From CAYWMP01 sp964459445 (GTDB lineage Bacteria > Desulfobacterota > DSM-4660 > Desulfatiglandales > HGW-15): a DNA stretch of 21,833 nucleotides. Below, in pieces: positions 13,226-20,801 of this stretch. The stretch is from contig CAYWMP010000097.1 in the NCBI GenBank assembly GCA_964459445.1, positions 1 through 21,833 of the forward strand. The letters are read 5' to 3'. A program made the translations under genes and the position numbers. The notes under the pieces are model-generated. The model did not search any database and was not told the DNA's origin. It was given only the letters and a program-made list of their open reading frames with translations. The first letter of the stretch is position 1. Every line of letters starts with the position of its first letter.

Positions 13226-14891
13226 TTCCACCGCCGTCGGACGGGCCAAGACAGTGATTGTTTTTGGGGCGGGGACAAAACCTGTCGCCCTGATCTCTGA
13301 AATCGTGGCAAGGATATCCGACAACACGAATCGTATTCTGTTTCGCGGGCCGGTTCACTTTGAGACCCGTGCCCTTGACCATCTGAACGCGACCATTCTG
13401 CCCATTGTTGACAGGATCACTCACCAACTGAACATTCCCCTAAACAACTACGAGGTTTCGGTCGTCAACATTGGTGCAGCTGCATTTTTGGACCGGGGTA
13501 TTGAGATTTCCGGTTTTTCCTCAGACCTACCATTGCTCCTTGCACTGCTCTCCGCGTCTCTTCAGACAGGACTTCGGCAGAATCTGGTCAGCACCGGACA
13601 TGTGGCATCGCTAGCCGGTGACCTGGCCCCTGTCAAAGGTATTCCGATCAAACTCGAGGCAGCGCTCGCTTCTCCGGCGGTTCGCGGCTTTGTTTTTCCT
13701 GACCTTGAAAAAGATCGGTCCTTGCAGGTCCTGACCCCCATGGAATATCAAACAGCGAGGGACAGCGTCTTTCGTCACAAAGGAGACATACAGATTTTTC
13801 CCGTTCAGGATGTCTCCGATGCGCTGAGGATTTTTGTGACGGACCCATCCATCGTGCTCGGCAGTCTAAAGACCGGTTTTTTTGGATTGAAGTCCGCACC
13901 GGATGACGCCGAAGGCCCCGTGGAAAAAAGTGTGGAGTGGCTGATTGAAAAAAACGAAATGAGGTTCTGGGATGCGCTGGATCATATTCTGGTCCATCGA
14001 CGGGTGGAAAAGGCCCATTCGCTGCTCAAAACCTACGTGGGTTTTTTCCTGAAGAACGGCTGTTATCCCACCCGTTTCGGGGAACAGCTGCTTCGACTGG
14101 TGCTTTCCCTTCCCCCGTCCACACGAACGATAGACAGTCTATTTCCATTGATTCCTCCTGAATTGTGTATTCAGCTTACAAAGTGTGCCGGGACTTCCGA
14201 TATGGAAGATATTCGAAAGCTGTACAAGGCTTTATTTGGCGAGGGGCTCGGCGGACAGCCCGATTCCGCCAATGCTGCCGTTGAAGCCGAATCGCCGGCA
14301 CATAAACGGGAAATGGATCTGTTGGAAAAACTCCTGATCGATTTAAACCAAGAAACCCTGTCCAAACGAATCGGGCAACCGATCGATAGAGCCAGAGCCA
14401 GTTATGCAATGGATGCCATTACAGTCAAAAATGGTTTTGAATTTAACGACGTCATAACGGCCTTCTACGGCCATATGTTCCGTCATATCGGGTCACCCGA
14501 AGGGGAGGTGGACAAAAGCGCTTTGACTTCCGAAGCGATTGAACTGGTCAAGGCGGCTTTTGCAAACAAGGGAGGTTACAACGGCGCCCTGTCAGAGGGA
14601 AAAAGTGGCATCAACGGAGGGATGCGCCTGGTACTGGATACCATGACGGAACACCTCAAACAGGAAAAGACGCTCAGACACGCGGAAATGGTCTACAAGG
14701 TTTCGGTCGATGCCCTTGACGAAAACGCCAAAGTAAGGCTTATGACGGCCTTCATGAAACGAATAGGGCCGCAGCTGCCGGCCGATCTGAGAGATAAACC
14801 TCCCGAACAGCTTGCATTGCATTGGGAACAGGTAATTCACGCCTATTCAAGGTCATTGGAAAAAGTTTCGTCACTACTAAGGATTCTCTAA
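13197..14891 (+). CDS. Lon (S16)-like domain fused to a ~190-residue repeat domain
   Basis: A 564-residue fusion. Residues about 80-170 fit the Lon protease domain: SGFSSDLPLLLALLSA at the position of GPSAG...ALVSA, then STGHVASLAGDLAPVKGIPIK where Lon has MTGEITLRG.VLPIGGLKEK. Ser108 matches the catalytic Ser and Lys152 the catalytic Lys (44 residues apart versus 43 in E. coli Lon). The usual Pro and Gly of GPSAG are changed. No AAA+ module is present. Residues about 200-360 are an unassigned helical region. Residues about 371-564 belong to the ~190-residue family found in the next two genes and once more at 18631. The protein may be a peptidase, or a peptide-binding relative that has lost activity. 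Its start lies inside the previous gene. Confidence 0.7.
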   Translation: MRVSEFRRNDSTAVGRAKTVIVFGAGTKPVALISEIVARISDNTNRILFRGPVHFETRALDHLNATILPIVDRITHQLNIPLNNYEVSVVNIGAAAFLDRGIEISGFSSDLPLLLALLSASLQTGLRQNLVSTGHVASLAGDLAPVKGIPIKLEAALASPAVRGFVFPDLEKDRSLQVLTPMEYQTARDSVFRHKGDIQIFPVQDVSDALRIFVTDPSIVLGSLKTGFFGLKSAPDDAEGPVEKSVEWLIEKNEMRFWDALDHILVHRRVEKAHSLLKTYVGFFLKNGCYPTRFGEQLLRLVLSLPPSTRTIDSLFPLIPPELCIQLTKCAGTSDMEDIRKLYKALFGEGLGGQPDSANAAVEAESPAHKREMDLLEKLLIDLNQETLSKRIGQPIDRARASYAMDAITVKNGFEFNDVITAFYGHMFRHIGSPEGEVDKSALTSEAIELVKAAFANKGGYNGALSEGKSGINGGMRLVLDTMTEHLKQEKTLRHAEMVYKVSVDALDENAKVRLMTAFMKRIGPQLPADLRDKPPEQLALHWEQVIHAYSRSLEKVSSLLRIL

Positions 14892-14908
14892 AAAATGAAA
14901 GGGGGCAT

Positions 14909-15490
14909 ATGGGGTCTTTAAAAATACTCTTGGAGGCACTGGACGAGCTGACCATTGCCAGGAATGTAACCAATTCTCATGACGAAGCGCGAATGGGATA
15001 CGCTCTGGGCAAGAACACGGTCGCTGATTTTGACGAGTTCAGCGACGTGATTGCCGATTATTTCAACTACCATTTCAGCCGATGTGTGACCCATGGCACC
15101 GGCATGTCCCGCACCGAGGCAGCGGGGCGGGCCAAAGAGATCTTGGAACAAGAATACAGACGCCAGGGCGGAAATATCATTACCGGGTATAATGATGCCC
15201 ACGATGGGACCAACGGGGGAATGCGGGTCATACTCGACAAAATTGCAGATCATCTAAAAGCAGAAAGCGTGGAAAGATATGTCAGGGATATTTTTGACAG
15301 GCACGTGGCGCCCAATTCCTGGGAACAAAAACTGGATATCATACGCCAGTTCATCGCCCGGCATGGCCGCGACCTTGGTTCTTCCATCAGTGCGGAGCAA
15401 CCTGAACGATACGCCAGCAACTATGAAGATCTCATACGGGCCTTCACGGATTCCCTGAAAAAGACATCCTCGCATTTCAGACGATTTTGA
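14909..15490 (+). CDS. ~190-residue helical repeat-family protein (copy 2)
   Basis: A 193-residue all-helical protein of no known family. It is paralogous to residues 371-564 of the Lon-like protein. Shared segments are the first-helix Arg-x-x-Tyr-Ala pattern, EFSDVIADYF versus EFNDVITAFY, NGGMRVILDKIADHLK versus NGGMRLVLDTMTEHLK, and a C-terminal YEDLIRAFTDSLKK versus WEQVIHAYSRSLEK. An open frame reaches upstream to 14822, but that stretch overlaps the Lon-like gene; the ATG at 14909 with GGGGG just upstream is the likely start. It lies 17 bases after the Lon-like gene. Confidence 0.8.
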   Translation: MGSLKILLEALDELTIARNVTNSHDEARMGYALGKNTVADFDEFSDVIADYFNYHFSRCVTHGTGMSRTEAAGRAKEILEQEYRRQGGNIITGYNDAHDGTNGGMRVILDKIADHLKAESVERYVRDIFDRHVAPNSWEQKLDIIRQFIARHGRDLGSSISAEQPERYASNYEDLIRAFTDSLKKTSSHFRRF

Positions 15491-15516
15491 TCTGAGAGAT
15501 AAAGGTGGGCGCCGTT

Positions 15517-16095
15517 ATGTCAAAAGAACTGGATAGACTTATAGAAAGCATCGACCCATCGCGTACCCTGGATGAGGTATCGGCCAGAGTGGACGATGCG
15601 ATCAATTCCTTTCGCGTAAAGCAAGCGGTCATTGAAAACTGGGATGCTTTTGTGCAGTTTCTCGCGGATTTTTGCCGACACATCGAAGTAACGGTACTCA
15701 GATTGGGGCACGGCGCGCCTGATGACCGTATGTTTTACTGGAGCCGCTGCCGAGAGTTTCTTAAAAGGCGGTTTGGCCCCAGCGGAGAGAAGATCGCCTT
15801 TGAAATGGTGCGTACTGGAAAAGACGGTGGCCTTTATCGGGTACTGAAAACCGTTGCGGAAATTATGGGGGAGGAATATGCGGACAGGGAAATCAGTGCC
15901 CGTGTCTTTACCTATTGGGGAAAGCTGTCCGTCGATCAAAAGCTGGCCGCGGCCGAGGCATATTTGGAGCGGTACAAGCATTTTTTGCCTTCGGAGCTTA
16001 CCGAAGGGAACGGCATCCGGCTTAAAGCCAACTTCCCGGAGGTCCTAAGAGAACACCCCAAGTTGATTCGCCAGATAAGACAAGTCGGGAGATAG
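15517..16095 (+). CDS. ~190-residue helical repeat-family protein (copy 3)
   Basis: A 192-residue helical protein, the most diverged of the first three copies. It keeps DGGLYRVLKTVAEIM where the others have NGG(M)R.(V/I)LD....HL, a WGKLSVDQKL segment, and a Phe-Leu-Pro turn (HFLPSEL) near residue 155. It contains several Cys and an Arg/Lys-rich middle (SRCREFLKRRFG, about 76-87) that could bind nucleic acid, which is speculative. A GTG at 15505 is an alternative start, but AAGGTG 9 bases before the ATG at 15517 favours the latter. It follows copy 2 closely. Confidence 0.76.
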   Translation: MSKELDRLIESIDPSRTLDEVSARVDDAINSFRVKQAVIENWDAFVQFLADFCRHIEVTVLRLGHGAPDDRMFYWSRCREFLKRRFGPSGEKIAFEMVRTGKDGGLYRVLKTVAEIMGEEYADREISARVFTYWGKLSVDQKLAAAEAYLERYKHFLPSELTEGNGIRLKANFPEVLREHPKLIRQIRQVGR

Positions 16096-16187
16096 AAAAA
16101 GAATCTCAGGTTTGCAAATGAAATAGCAGGCATATTTTTGCCGCATAAGGGGCATGTTGGATGGGTATTTTAGAAAGGAGGCCCCTT

Positions 16188-18644
16188 ATGTCCGTAGAGC
16201 AAGCGATTATTGCGCGAGCAAGACCTCATATACTGGCCGCAAAGGCCCAGGAGGTTTTGAATAGAGAGTTAAGCAAGGGGTGCGAGCCTTGGATCGCGCC
16301 CGCTCCCGTTGCCCTTGAACCGCCTTACCGCGCCTTGTCGCGCGCAGAAGACCTTTTCTCTGCCGCCTCTGAACTGGATTTTGTCCGTGAGACTCTTGCA
16401 CCCCTTAAGGATCTTATACGCCTCCAGATTTGGCTGTCACCGGAACAGGAATTCAATTGGCTGAACTCCGAACTCTTTCTCAAACTGCTTTGCACTGTAT
16501 CTCATCGGGTTGGGTTTGAAGTCGTAGGTCATAAATCGGAAATCCAATTCCGATTTATGGTTCACCGAAACGACCTACCAATTGTTCAAACGGCCTTTCG
16601 AAGTCAGTTCGAAAAATGTGAGCTGACCCCATTATTCGAAGGTCCTTTGGAGCGGTTGCGGCCCGATTCCCTGGAAGACATGATCTTTTTGGACTTCTTT
16701 TCGCCGCCCCCCTATTGCCACCGCCTGACCCAACCGGATGAAATCAAAGTTTCATCGTACAAACCGCTGATTGCCGCCCTTATGGAAATTGAACCGCCGG
16801 GAATCGGGTTTTACCAGGCGCTCCTGCAACCGGTCGCTTCAGGGCACAGCTGGCACCAAAATGTGGAGCGTCTTTTGGATTTTGAATACTGGATCAAGCT
16901 GGCAACGGGCCTCCCGATGCCCCAACGGCACCTTCAACAGACCCCATCCGGGGATTTGAGGAATATGGCAAATGATGTTGGGTGCAAGGCTCACAACGAC
17001 AAGCCCTTCTATTCGCTTGCCATTCGGGTAGGCGTGATATCCGGCAAGAACCTTGGAGCGTTTTATCTCAAAGCCATGGCTACATTCTTGAGCGCATTTC
17101 AACATGGCGGACGTCCCCTTCAATACATCACCGAGAGGCAATACCGGAAAATCCTCCCGGCAGACGACATAATGGATATGTTCCTTCGGGGTGCCGCTTA
17201 TCGCTCCGGCTTCCTGGTCAATTCGGCTGAGCTGGCAGGGATTGTACACGTTCCCGAGTCTGGAATCCTGGAACATAGGGAACCGCCCCTATCTCTCCTT
17301 GAAACGCTTCCCGTACTAAACCCCGATCTGCACACGGGCACGCCTATCGGGACCTCCTCCTATGCCGGGGCTGAATTGGAGGTTTGCATTCCCCTCAAGA
17401 CACGCTCCCGGTCCACTCACATCATCGGCAAACCCGGAACAGCAAAATCCACAACCATGGCCCGAATGGTAGGAGACGACATCGATAAAGGGATGGGAGT
17501 CGCCGTTCTGGATCCTCACGGAGACCTCATCGACGTACTCCTTCGTACGATTAAGGAAGAACACATTGAAAGAACAATCTACTTTGATCCGGGAAATCCC
17601 GATTATGTTCCCCTGTGGAATGTGCTCCATCGGTCACGCGGACAGGACTTAAGCCGAACAGCGGATGACCTTGTGGGTGCTTTCAAAAGTGTGGTTACGG
17701 GCTGGGGAGACCGTCTGGAGCACCTGATGAAGCACGGACTATATGCCCTGCTTCAGCTGCCTGACAGTACCCTTCTGGACCTATCGGACCTTCTTCGCAG
17801 AGGGAGCAAGGAGAGCGAACGCCTTCTGGAACGGATCCTGGAAGTGGTCGACAACCAGACCGCCCGTCAATTCTGGGAAAATGATTTCATTCAATACTCC
17901 AATGAAGCGCTTGGACCTCCCAAACACAAACTGAGCAAACTCCTTCTCTCCGGAACGCTTTCCCTGATGCTCTCCCAGCCGGAGAGCGCCATCGATTTTC
18001 GTCATATCATGGATAATGGGATGATTTTTTTGGCAGATCTTTCCACCATCGGGTCAGAGGAGAGGGAAATTTTAGGGTGTTTTATTCTCTCACTCTTTCA
18101 TCTTGCCGCCCTGGGACGGAGTGACATCGCTGAGGAGAAACGTAAGCAATTCTTCCTTTATGTAGACGAGGCCCATCGATTCCTAACCCCGGCCATGGAG
18201 GACCTGATCGCTGAGACGAGAAAGTTCGGTGCCAGTTTGACCCTGGCCCATCATTACCTCAGCCAATTTGGTACCAAAAAAATTGATGCGTTATCGAGTG
18301 TGGGGAGCACCCTCATCATGAGTTTGGACGGCAAGGACGCCCGCTATTTGACCAAAGACCTCAAGAGCCTTGTCAAAAGCGAGGATCTTGTCAATTTAGA
18401 AATGGGGCGACTCATCGCTCGAATCGGAACAGACGTTGTCAAAGTAAAAATGCCCGGTCCTTTGAAAATTCCTGATGGGCATTTCAAAGATGAAATTATC
18501 GAGCGTTCCTACAAGCGTTATTATAAGCCGGTGTCGGTGGTCCGAGAACTCATTGCGCGAAAGTACGGGTCTGGGGATGCCCTTCATAGCCCGTTGACAT
18601 CACAAGAGCACCCAATTGAGGAATTTACTTATGAGGAATTCTAG
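16188..18644 (+). CDS. VirD4/TraG-like (HerA-FtsK superfamily) ATPase
   Basis: An 818-residue ATPase of the type IV coupling protein class. The N-terminal 380 residues are a diverged helical domain. The motor follows: Walker A IIGKPGTAKST (about 412-422), then GVAVLDPHGDLIDVLL with the family's DPHGDL motif and IYFDPG, and Walker B FFLYVDEAHRF with Asp660-Glu661. A sensor-like AHHY segment and Gly-Ser-Thr-rich strand follow. The last P-loop Gly is Ala (AKS), as in MCM helicases. The ATG at 16188 has AAGGAGG 6 bases upstream; an ATG at 16161 lacks one. No membrane helix is obvious, unlike VirD4, so it may be soluble. Coupling proteins pump DNA or protein through secretion channels, but no relaxase is in the window. 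Confidence 0.88.
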   Translation: MSVEQAIIARARPHILAAKAQEVLNRELSKGCEPWIAPAPVALEPPYRALSRAEDLFSAASELDFVRETLAPLKDLIRLQIWLSPEQEFNWLNSELFLKLLCTVSHRVGFEVVGHKSEIQFRFMVHRNDLPIVQTAFRSQFEKCELTPLFEGPLERLRPDSLEDMIFLDFFSPPPYCHRLTQPDEIKVSSYKPLIAALMEIEPPGIGFYQALLQPVASGHSWHQNVERLLDFEYWIKLATGLPMPQRHLQQTPSGDLRNMANDVGCKAHNDKPFYSLAIRVGVISGKNLGAFYLKAMATFLSAFQHGGRPLQYITERQYRKILPADDIMDMFLRGAAYRSGFLVNSAELAGIVHVPESGILEHREPPLSLLETLPVLNPDLHTGTPIGTSSYAGAELEVCIPLKTRSRSTHIIGKPGTAKSTTMARMVGDDIDKGMGVAVLDPHGDLIDVLLRTIKEEHIERTIYFDPGNPDYVPLWNVLHRSRGQDLSRTADDLVGAFKSVVTGWGDRLEHLMKHGLYALLQLPDSTLLDLSDLLRRGSKESERLLERILEVVDNQTARQFWENDFIQYSNEALGPPKHKLSKLLLSGTLSLMLSQPESAIDFRHIMDNGMIFLADLSTIGSEEREILGCFILSLFHLAALGRSDIAEEKRKQFFLYVDEAHRFLTPAMEDLIAETRKFGASLTLAHHYLSQFGTKKIDALSSVGSTLIMSLDGKDARYLTKDLKSLVKSEDLVNLEMGRLIARIGTDVVKVKMPGPLKIPDGHFKDEIIERSYKRYYKPVSVVRELIARKYGSGDALHSPLTSQEHPIEEFTYEEF

Positions 18645-19206
18645 AGAGGACCGTACGCCGGTTGAAATTATCGATGCCATGGTGGGACTATTAGATGATC
18701 AGCGGATATCCAATGAAATCGATGCGCCCATCGAAGAAGCTGCGCGGGCATTTCGATGGGAGACGGAACAGTGCGGTTCCCATTGCGAATTCAATCGGCT
18801 CATCGCCGGGTTTGTGGGTCATATTTATCAAACAGGGCTTCGCCTTCCCAGGCGCCTCTCCAAAGCGGAGGCCCTTGCCGAGGCAGTTTTCCTTCTTAAA
18901 AAAGGTTACCCGGATGCTCACGGCGATGGATATGATGAAGCGTTGCTCGATGCTTCTGACGTTCGGCTGAAAGGGGCAGAGCGGATACTGTCCGCCCTTG
19001 TGGAGTCCATAAAGGCCATTGAAAGGAAAAAGTATATGGAACGGGTCTTCCTTGAGCATATTGATCCGCTGGACTGGCACTTCAAAGTGGATGTGGCCGC
19101 TCTCTATCAAAAACGAAATGAGCCGTTTCTCCCGGATGAACTGCTCAATTTGAGCCCCTACAGACTGGCAAATTATCTGTTGGACTTTATGAAATCCTGT
19201 CTTTAG
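18631..19206 (+). CDS. ~190-residue helical repeat-family protein (copy 4)
   Basis: A 191-residue helical protein, diverged but recognisable. EFNRLIAGFVGHIYQ matches EFNDVITAFYGHMFR of the Lon-linked copy, and the KGAERILSALVESIK helix occupies the place of the NGGMR helix. FLPDEL and YRLANYLLDFM correspond to the C-terminal pair of the others. GAGGA lies 8 bases before the ATG, which overlaps the end of the ATPase gene by 14 bases. A TTG at 18616 is an alternative start. Placement of copies on both sides of the ATPase gene suggests the repeat family and this ATPase work together. Confidence 0.76.
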   Translation: MRNSREDRTPVEIIDAMVGLLDDQRISNEIDAPIEEAARAFRWETEQCGSHCEFNRLIAGFVGHIYQTGLRLPRRLSKAEALAEAVFLLKKGYPDAHGDGYDEALLDASDVRLKGAERILSALVESIKAIERKKYMERVFLEHIDPLDWHFKVDVAALYQKRNEPFLPDELLNLSPYRLANYLLDFMKSCL

Positions 19207-19337
19207 CCGAACAAAGCGTTTATTGGAACCCAAAAATTTTCCCTTAACCAAAAAATCCCGCAAAAGTGAAACTACCACCATTTTTCATCCGCATACAGGG
19301 GTAAATGAATGAACTTTTCCCTTGTGTGGAGGAGAAA

Positions 19338-20360
19338 ATGGACGGGCTCAAAAAAGACAAACGGTCCCGAGCGGAAAAAGTCGCGCTTTTCAGGTCCTGC
19401 TTTTCGGGTCTTCCTCATGTCTATGGGACTTATAACCCGAGAACAGGGCTGGCCAGGCAGGTGAAACAATCGGTGACAGACGACGTGATCCTGGCCCACC
19501 TTATGGGCGAAAGTCCCTACGGGGTGTACCTCCTGGTCAAGGACCGTATCCGGGCCATCGCAGTGGATTTTGACACCCAGGATCGGGTGCCGCCCCATGA
19601 CTTTGTCTACCGGGCTCAGCATTACAGGCTTTCCGCTTACGTCGAAAAAAGCAAATCCAAAGGGCATCATGTGTGGATATTCTTCGATAAACAGGGGGTC
19701 CCAGCCTTCAAGCCAAGACGGGTGGCGCAGCATATTCTGGAAGAAATCGAAGAACCGCAAACCGAAGTTTTTCCTAAGCAGGACCGGATTGATGGCCATA
19801 TGCGGTATGGAAACTTCATTAATGCCCCTTTGTTCGGACCCCTCGTCCTGGAAGGAAAAACCGCCTTTGTGGATCCTCGCGATTTTCGGCCCTACCCGAA
19901 TCAGTGGGAATTCCTTGAATCCGTCAAACGATCCAGTGAACGAACCCTGGATGAAGTGATAGCGATCAACGGGCTATCGGGACCAACAGAGGTTTCCTCC
20001 GAACCACATTTTCCAGAGAAAAGCTTGAAGGGCCATTTTACACTACCACCCTGTGCGGTCCGTATGCTTCAGGATGGTGTTAATCAGTATCAAAGAGTCA
20101 GTTGTTTTCGGCTGGCAGTCAACCTCAAGCGAATAGGGCTCCCATACGACTCAACCATCGCAGTGTTAAAAACATTCGCGCTAAAGGGAATACCCGCCCA
20201 TGGAAAGGGCGTGATCCGGGACGAGGAAATCCTTTCTCAAGCATCTTATGCCTACAAGGGCAAGTATTCCGGTTACGGTTGTGAAAGCCCGGCGGTAAAA
20301 ACCTTTTGTGAGCCGACCTGTCCTGTAAAAAAGTGGAGAGCAAACAAGAACCATAGTTGA
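19338..20360 (+). CDS. Archaeo-eukaryotic-type primase (TOTE-like) with PriL-like cysteine motif
   Basis: A 340-residue protein that likely makes RNA or DNA primers during element replication. The catalytic core shows IRAIAVDFD with DFD (77-79) as the metal-binding hDhD motif and SKSKGHHVWIFF (105-116) as the S-x-x-K-G-x-H nucleotide motif. A later GNFINAPLFGP (158-168) and AFVD with Asp179 complete the primase pattern known from TOTE-type primases. The C-terminus has Cys239, Cys315, Cys324 and Cys328 in PPC...GC...FC..TC spacing, like the 4Fe-4S motif of the PriL large subunit. Start: GGAGGAG stands 3 bases before this ATG; an ATG 33 bases upstream (19305) is weaker. No helicase gene is adjacent. 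Confidence 0.85.
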   Translation: MDGLKKDKRSRAEKVALFRSCFSGLPHVYGTYNPRTGLARQVKQSVTDDVILAHLMGESPYGVYLLVKDRIRAIAVDFDTQDRVPPHDFVYRAQHYRLSAYVEKSKSKGHHVWIFFDKQGVPAFKPRRVAQHILEEIEEPQTEVFPKQDRIDGHMRYGNFINAPLFGPLVLEGKTAFVDPRDFRPYPNQWEFLESVKRSSERTLDEVIAINGLSGPTEVSSEPHFPEKSLKGHFTLPPCAVRMLQDGVNQYQRVSCFRLAVNLKRIGLPYDSTIAVLKTFALKGIPAHGKGVIRDEEILSQASYAYKGKYSGYGCESPAVKTFCEPTCPVKKWRANKNHS

Positions 20361-20397
20361 TTTCGGAAAAAATCAGATCTGTTCAATGGCAGAAGAG

Positions 20398-20424
20398 ATT
20401 GATTTTAAAAGAAATTAAATCAAT
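20398..20424. repeat. Inverted repeat upstream of excisionase-like gene
   Basis: ATTGATTT (20398-20405) and its exact complement AAATCAAT (20417-20424) flank an 11-base AT-rich spacer. It lies 17 bases before the helix-turn-helix gene. The arm also occurs at 21736-21743 just before the tRNA. It may be an operator or an excisionase/integrase arm site. Another copy inside the integrase gene (21220) shows that the 8-mer is not rare here. Confidence 0.35.
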
Positions 20425-20441
20425 TCAATTGGTTATTGACA

Positions 20442-20801
20442 ATGTCTACACGAGAAGATATCCTCACCCCAGATCAGGTAAAGAAGATCATGCCTTCTTC
20501 CGTACCAAAATCGTGGATCTACGCACACTGGGAAGACCTCGGTGGCATCAAAATAGGAAGGAGAAAGCTTATTCTGCGGGGGGTGCTCTATGCCAATTTA
20601 CAAGGTCAAGGGGAGATACTACATAAGGGTAGAAAAGGACGGAGTGAAATGGACCCCCGCCAAGGCTGGCATGCTTCAGACGTCATGGAGAACCAAAAAG
20701 GAAGCACGCGTTGCGGAAGCAGAACTCCGACACAGAATAGAAAAGTTGAAAACCACTCCAACGAGTTTGGACTTGTTGACGCTTTGCAACGAGTATCTTA
20801 A
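20442..20801 (+). CDS. Excisionase-like helix-turn-helix protein
   Basis: A 119-residue protein. Residues about 7-52 (ILTPDQVKKIMPSSVPKSWIYAHW, then GIKIGRRKLILRGVLYANL) follow the MerR-type helix-turn-helix of phage excisionases: L-T-x-x-x-V, a hydrophobic pair, then a strand with IGRRK. The rest has no domain features and is read from the alternative frame of the integrase N-terminus (212-base overlap). The authentic protein may have ended earlier and been extended by an indel. A TTG at 20436 is an alternative start. Excisionases bend DNA and set the direction of integrase; the neighbour supports this. Confidence 0.72.
   Translation: MSTREDILTPDQVKKIMPSSVPKSWIYAHWEDLGGIKIGRRKLILRGVLYANLQGQGEILHKGRKGRSEMDPRQGWHASDVMENQKGSTRCGSRTPTQNRKVENHSNEFGLVDALQRVS

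Noticed and set aside
14822..14908. Upstream extension of the second repeat-family gene
   Set aside because: Overlaps the Lon-like coding end; the in-frame ATG at 14909 with a G-rich ribosome-binding site gives the same length as the paralogues.
16188..18644. Conjugative coupling protein proving an ICE
   Set aside because: No relaxase, mating-pair genes or origin of transfer are visible; the ATPase alone is not enough to call conjugation.
18691..19281. Minus-strand 196-codon frame opposite the fourth repeat-family gene
   Set aside because: The plus-strand product aligns with three paralogues, so the antisense frame is a shadow.
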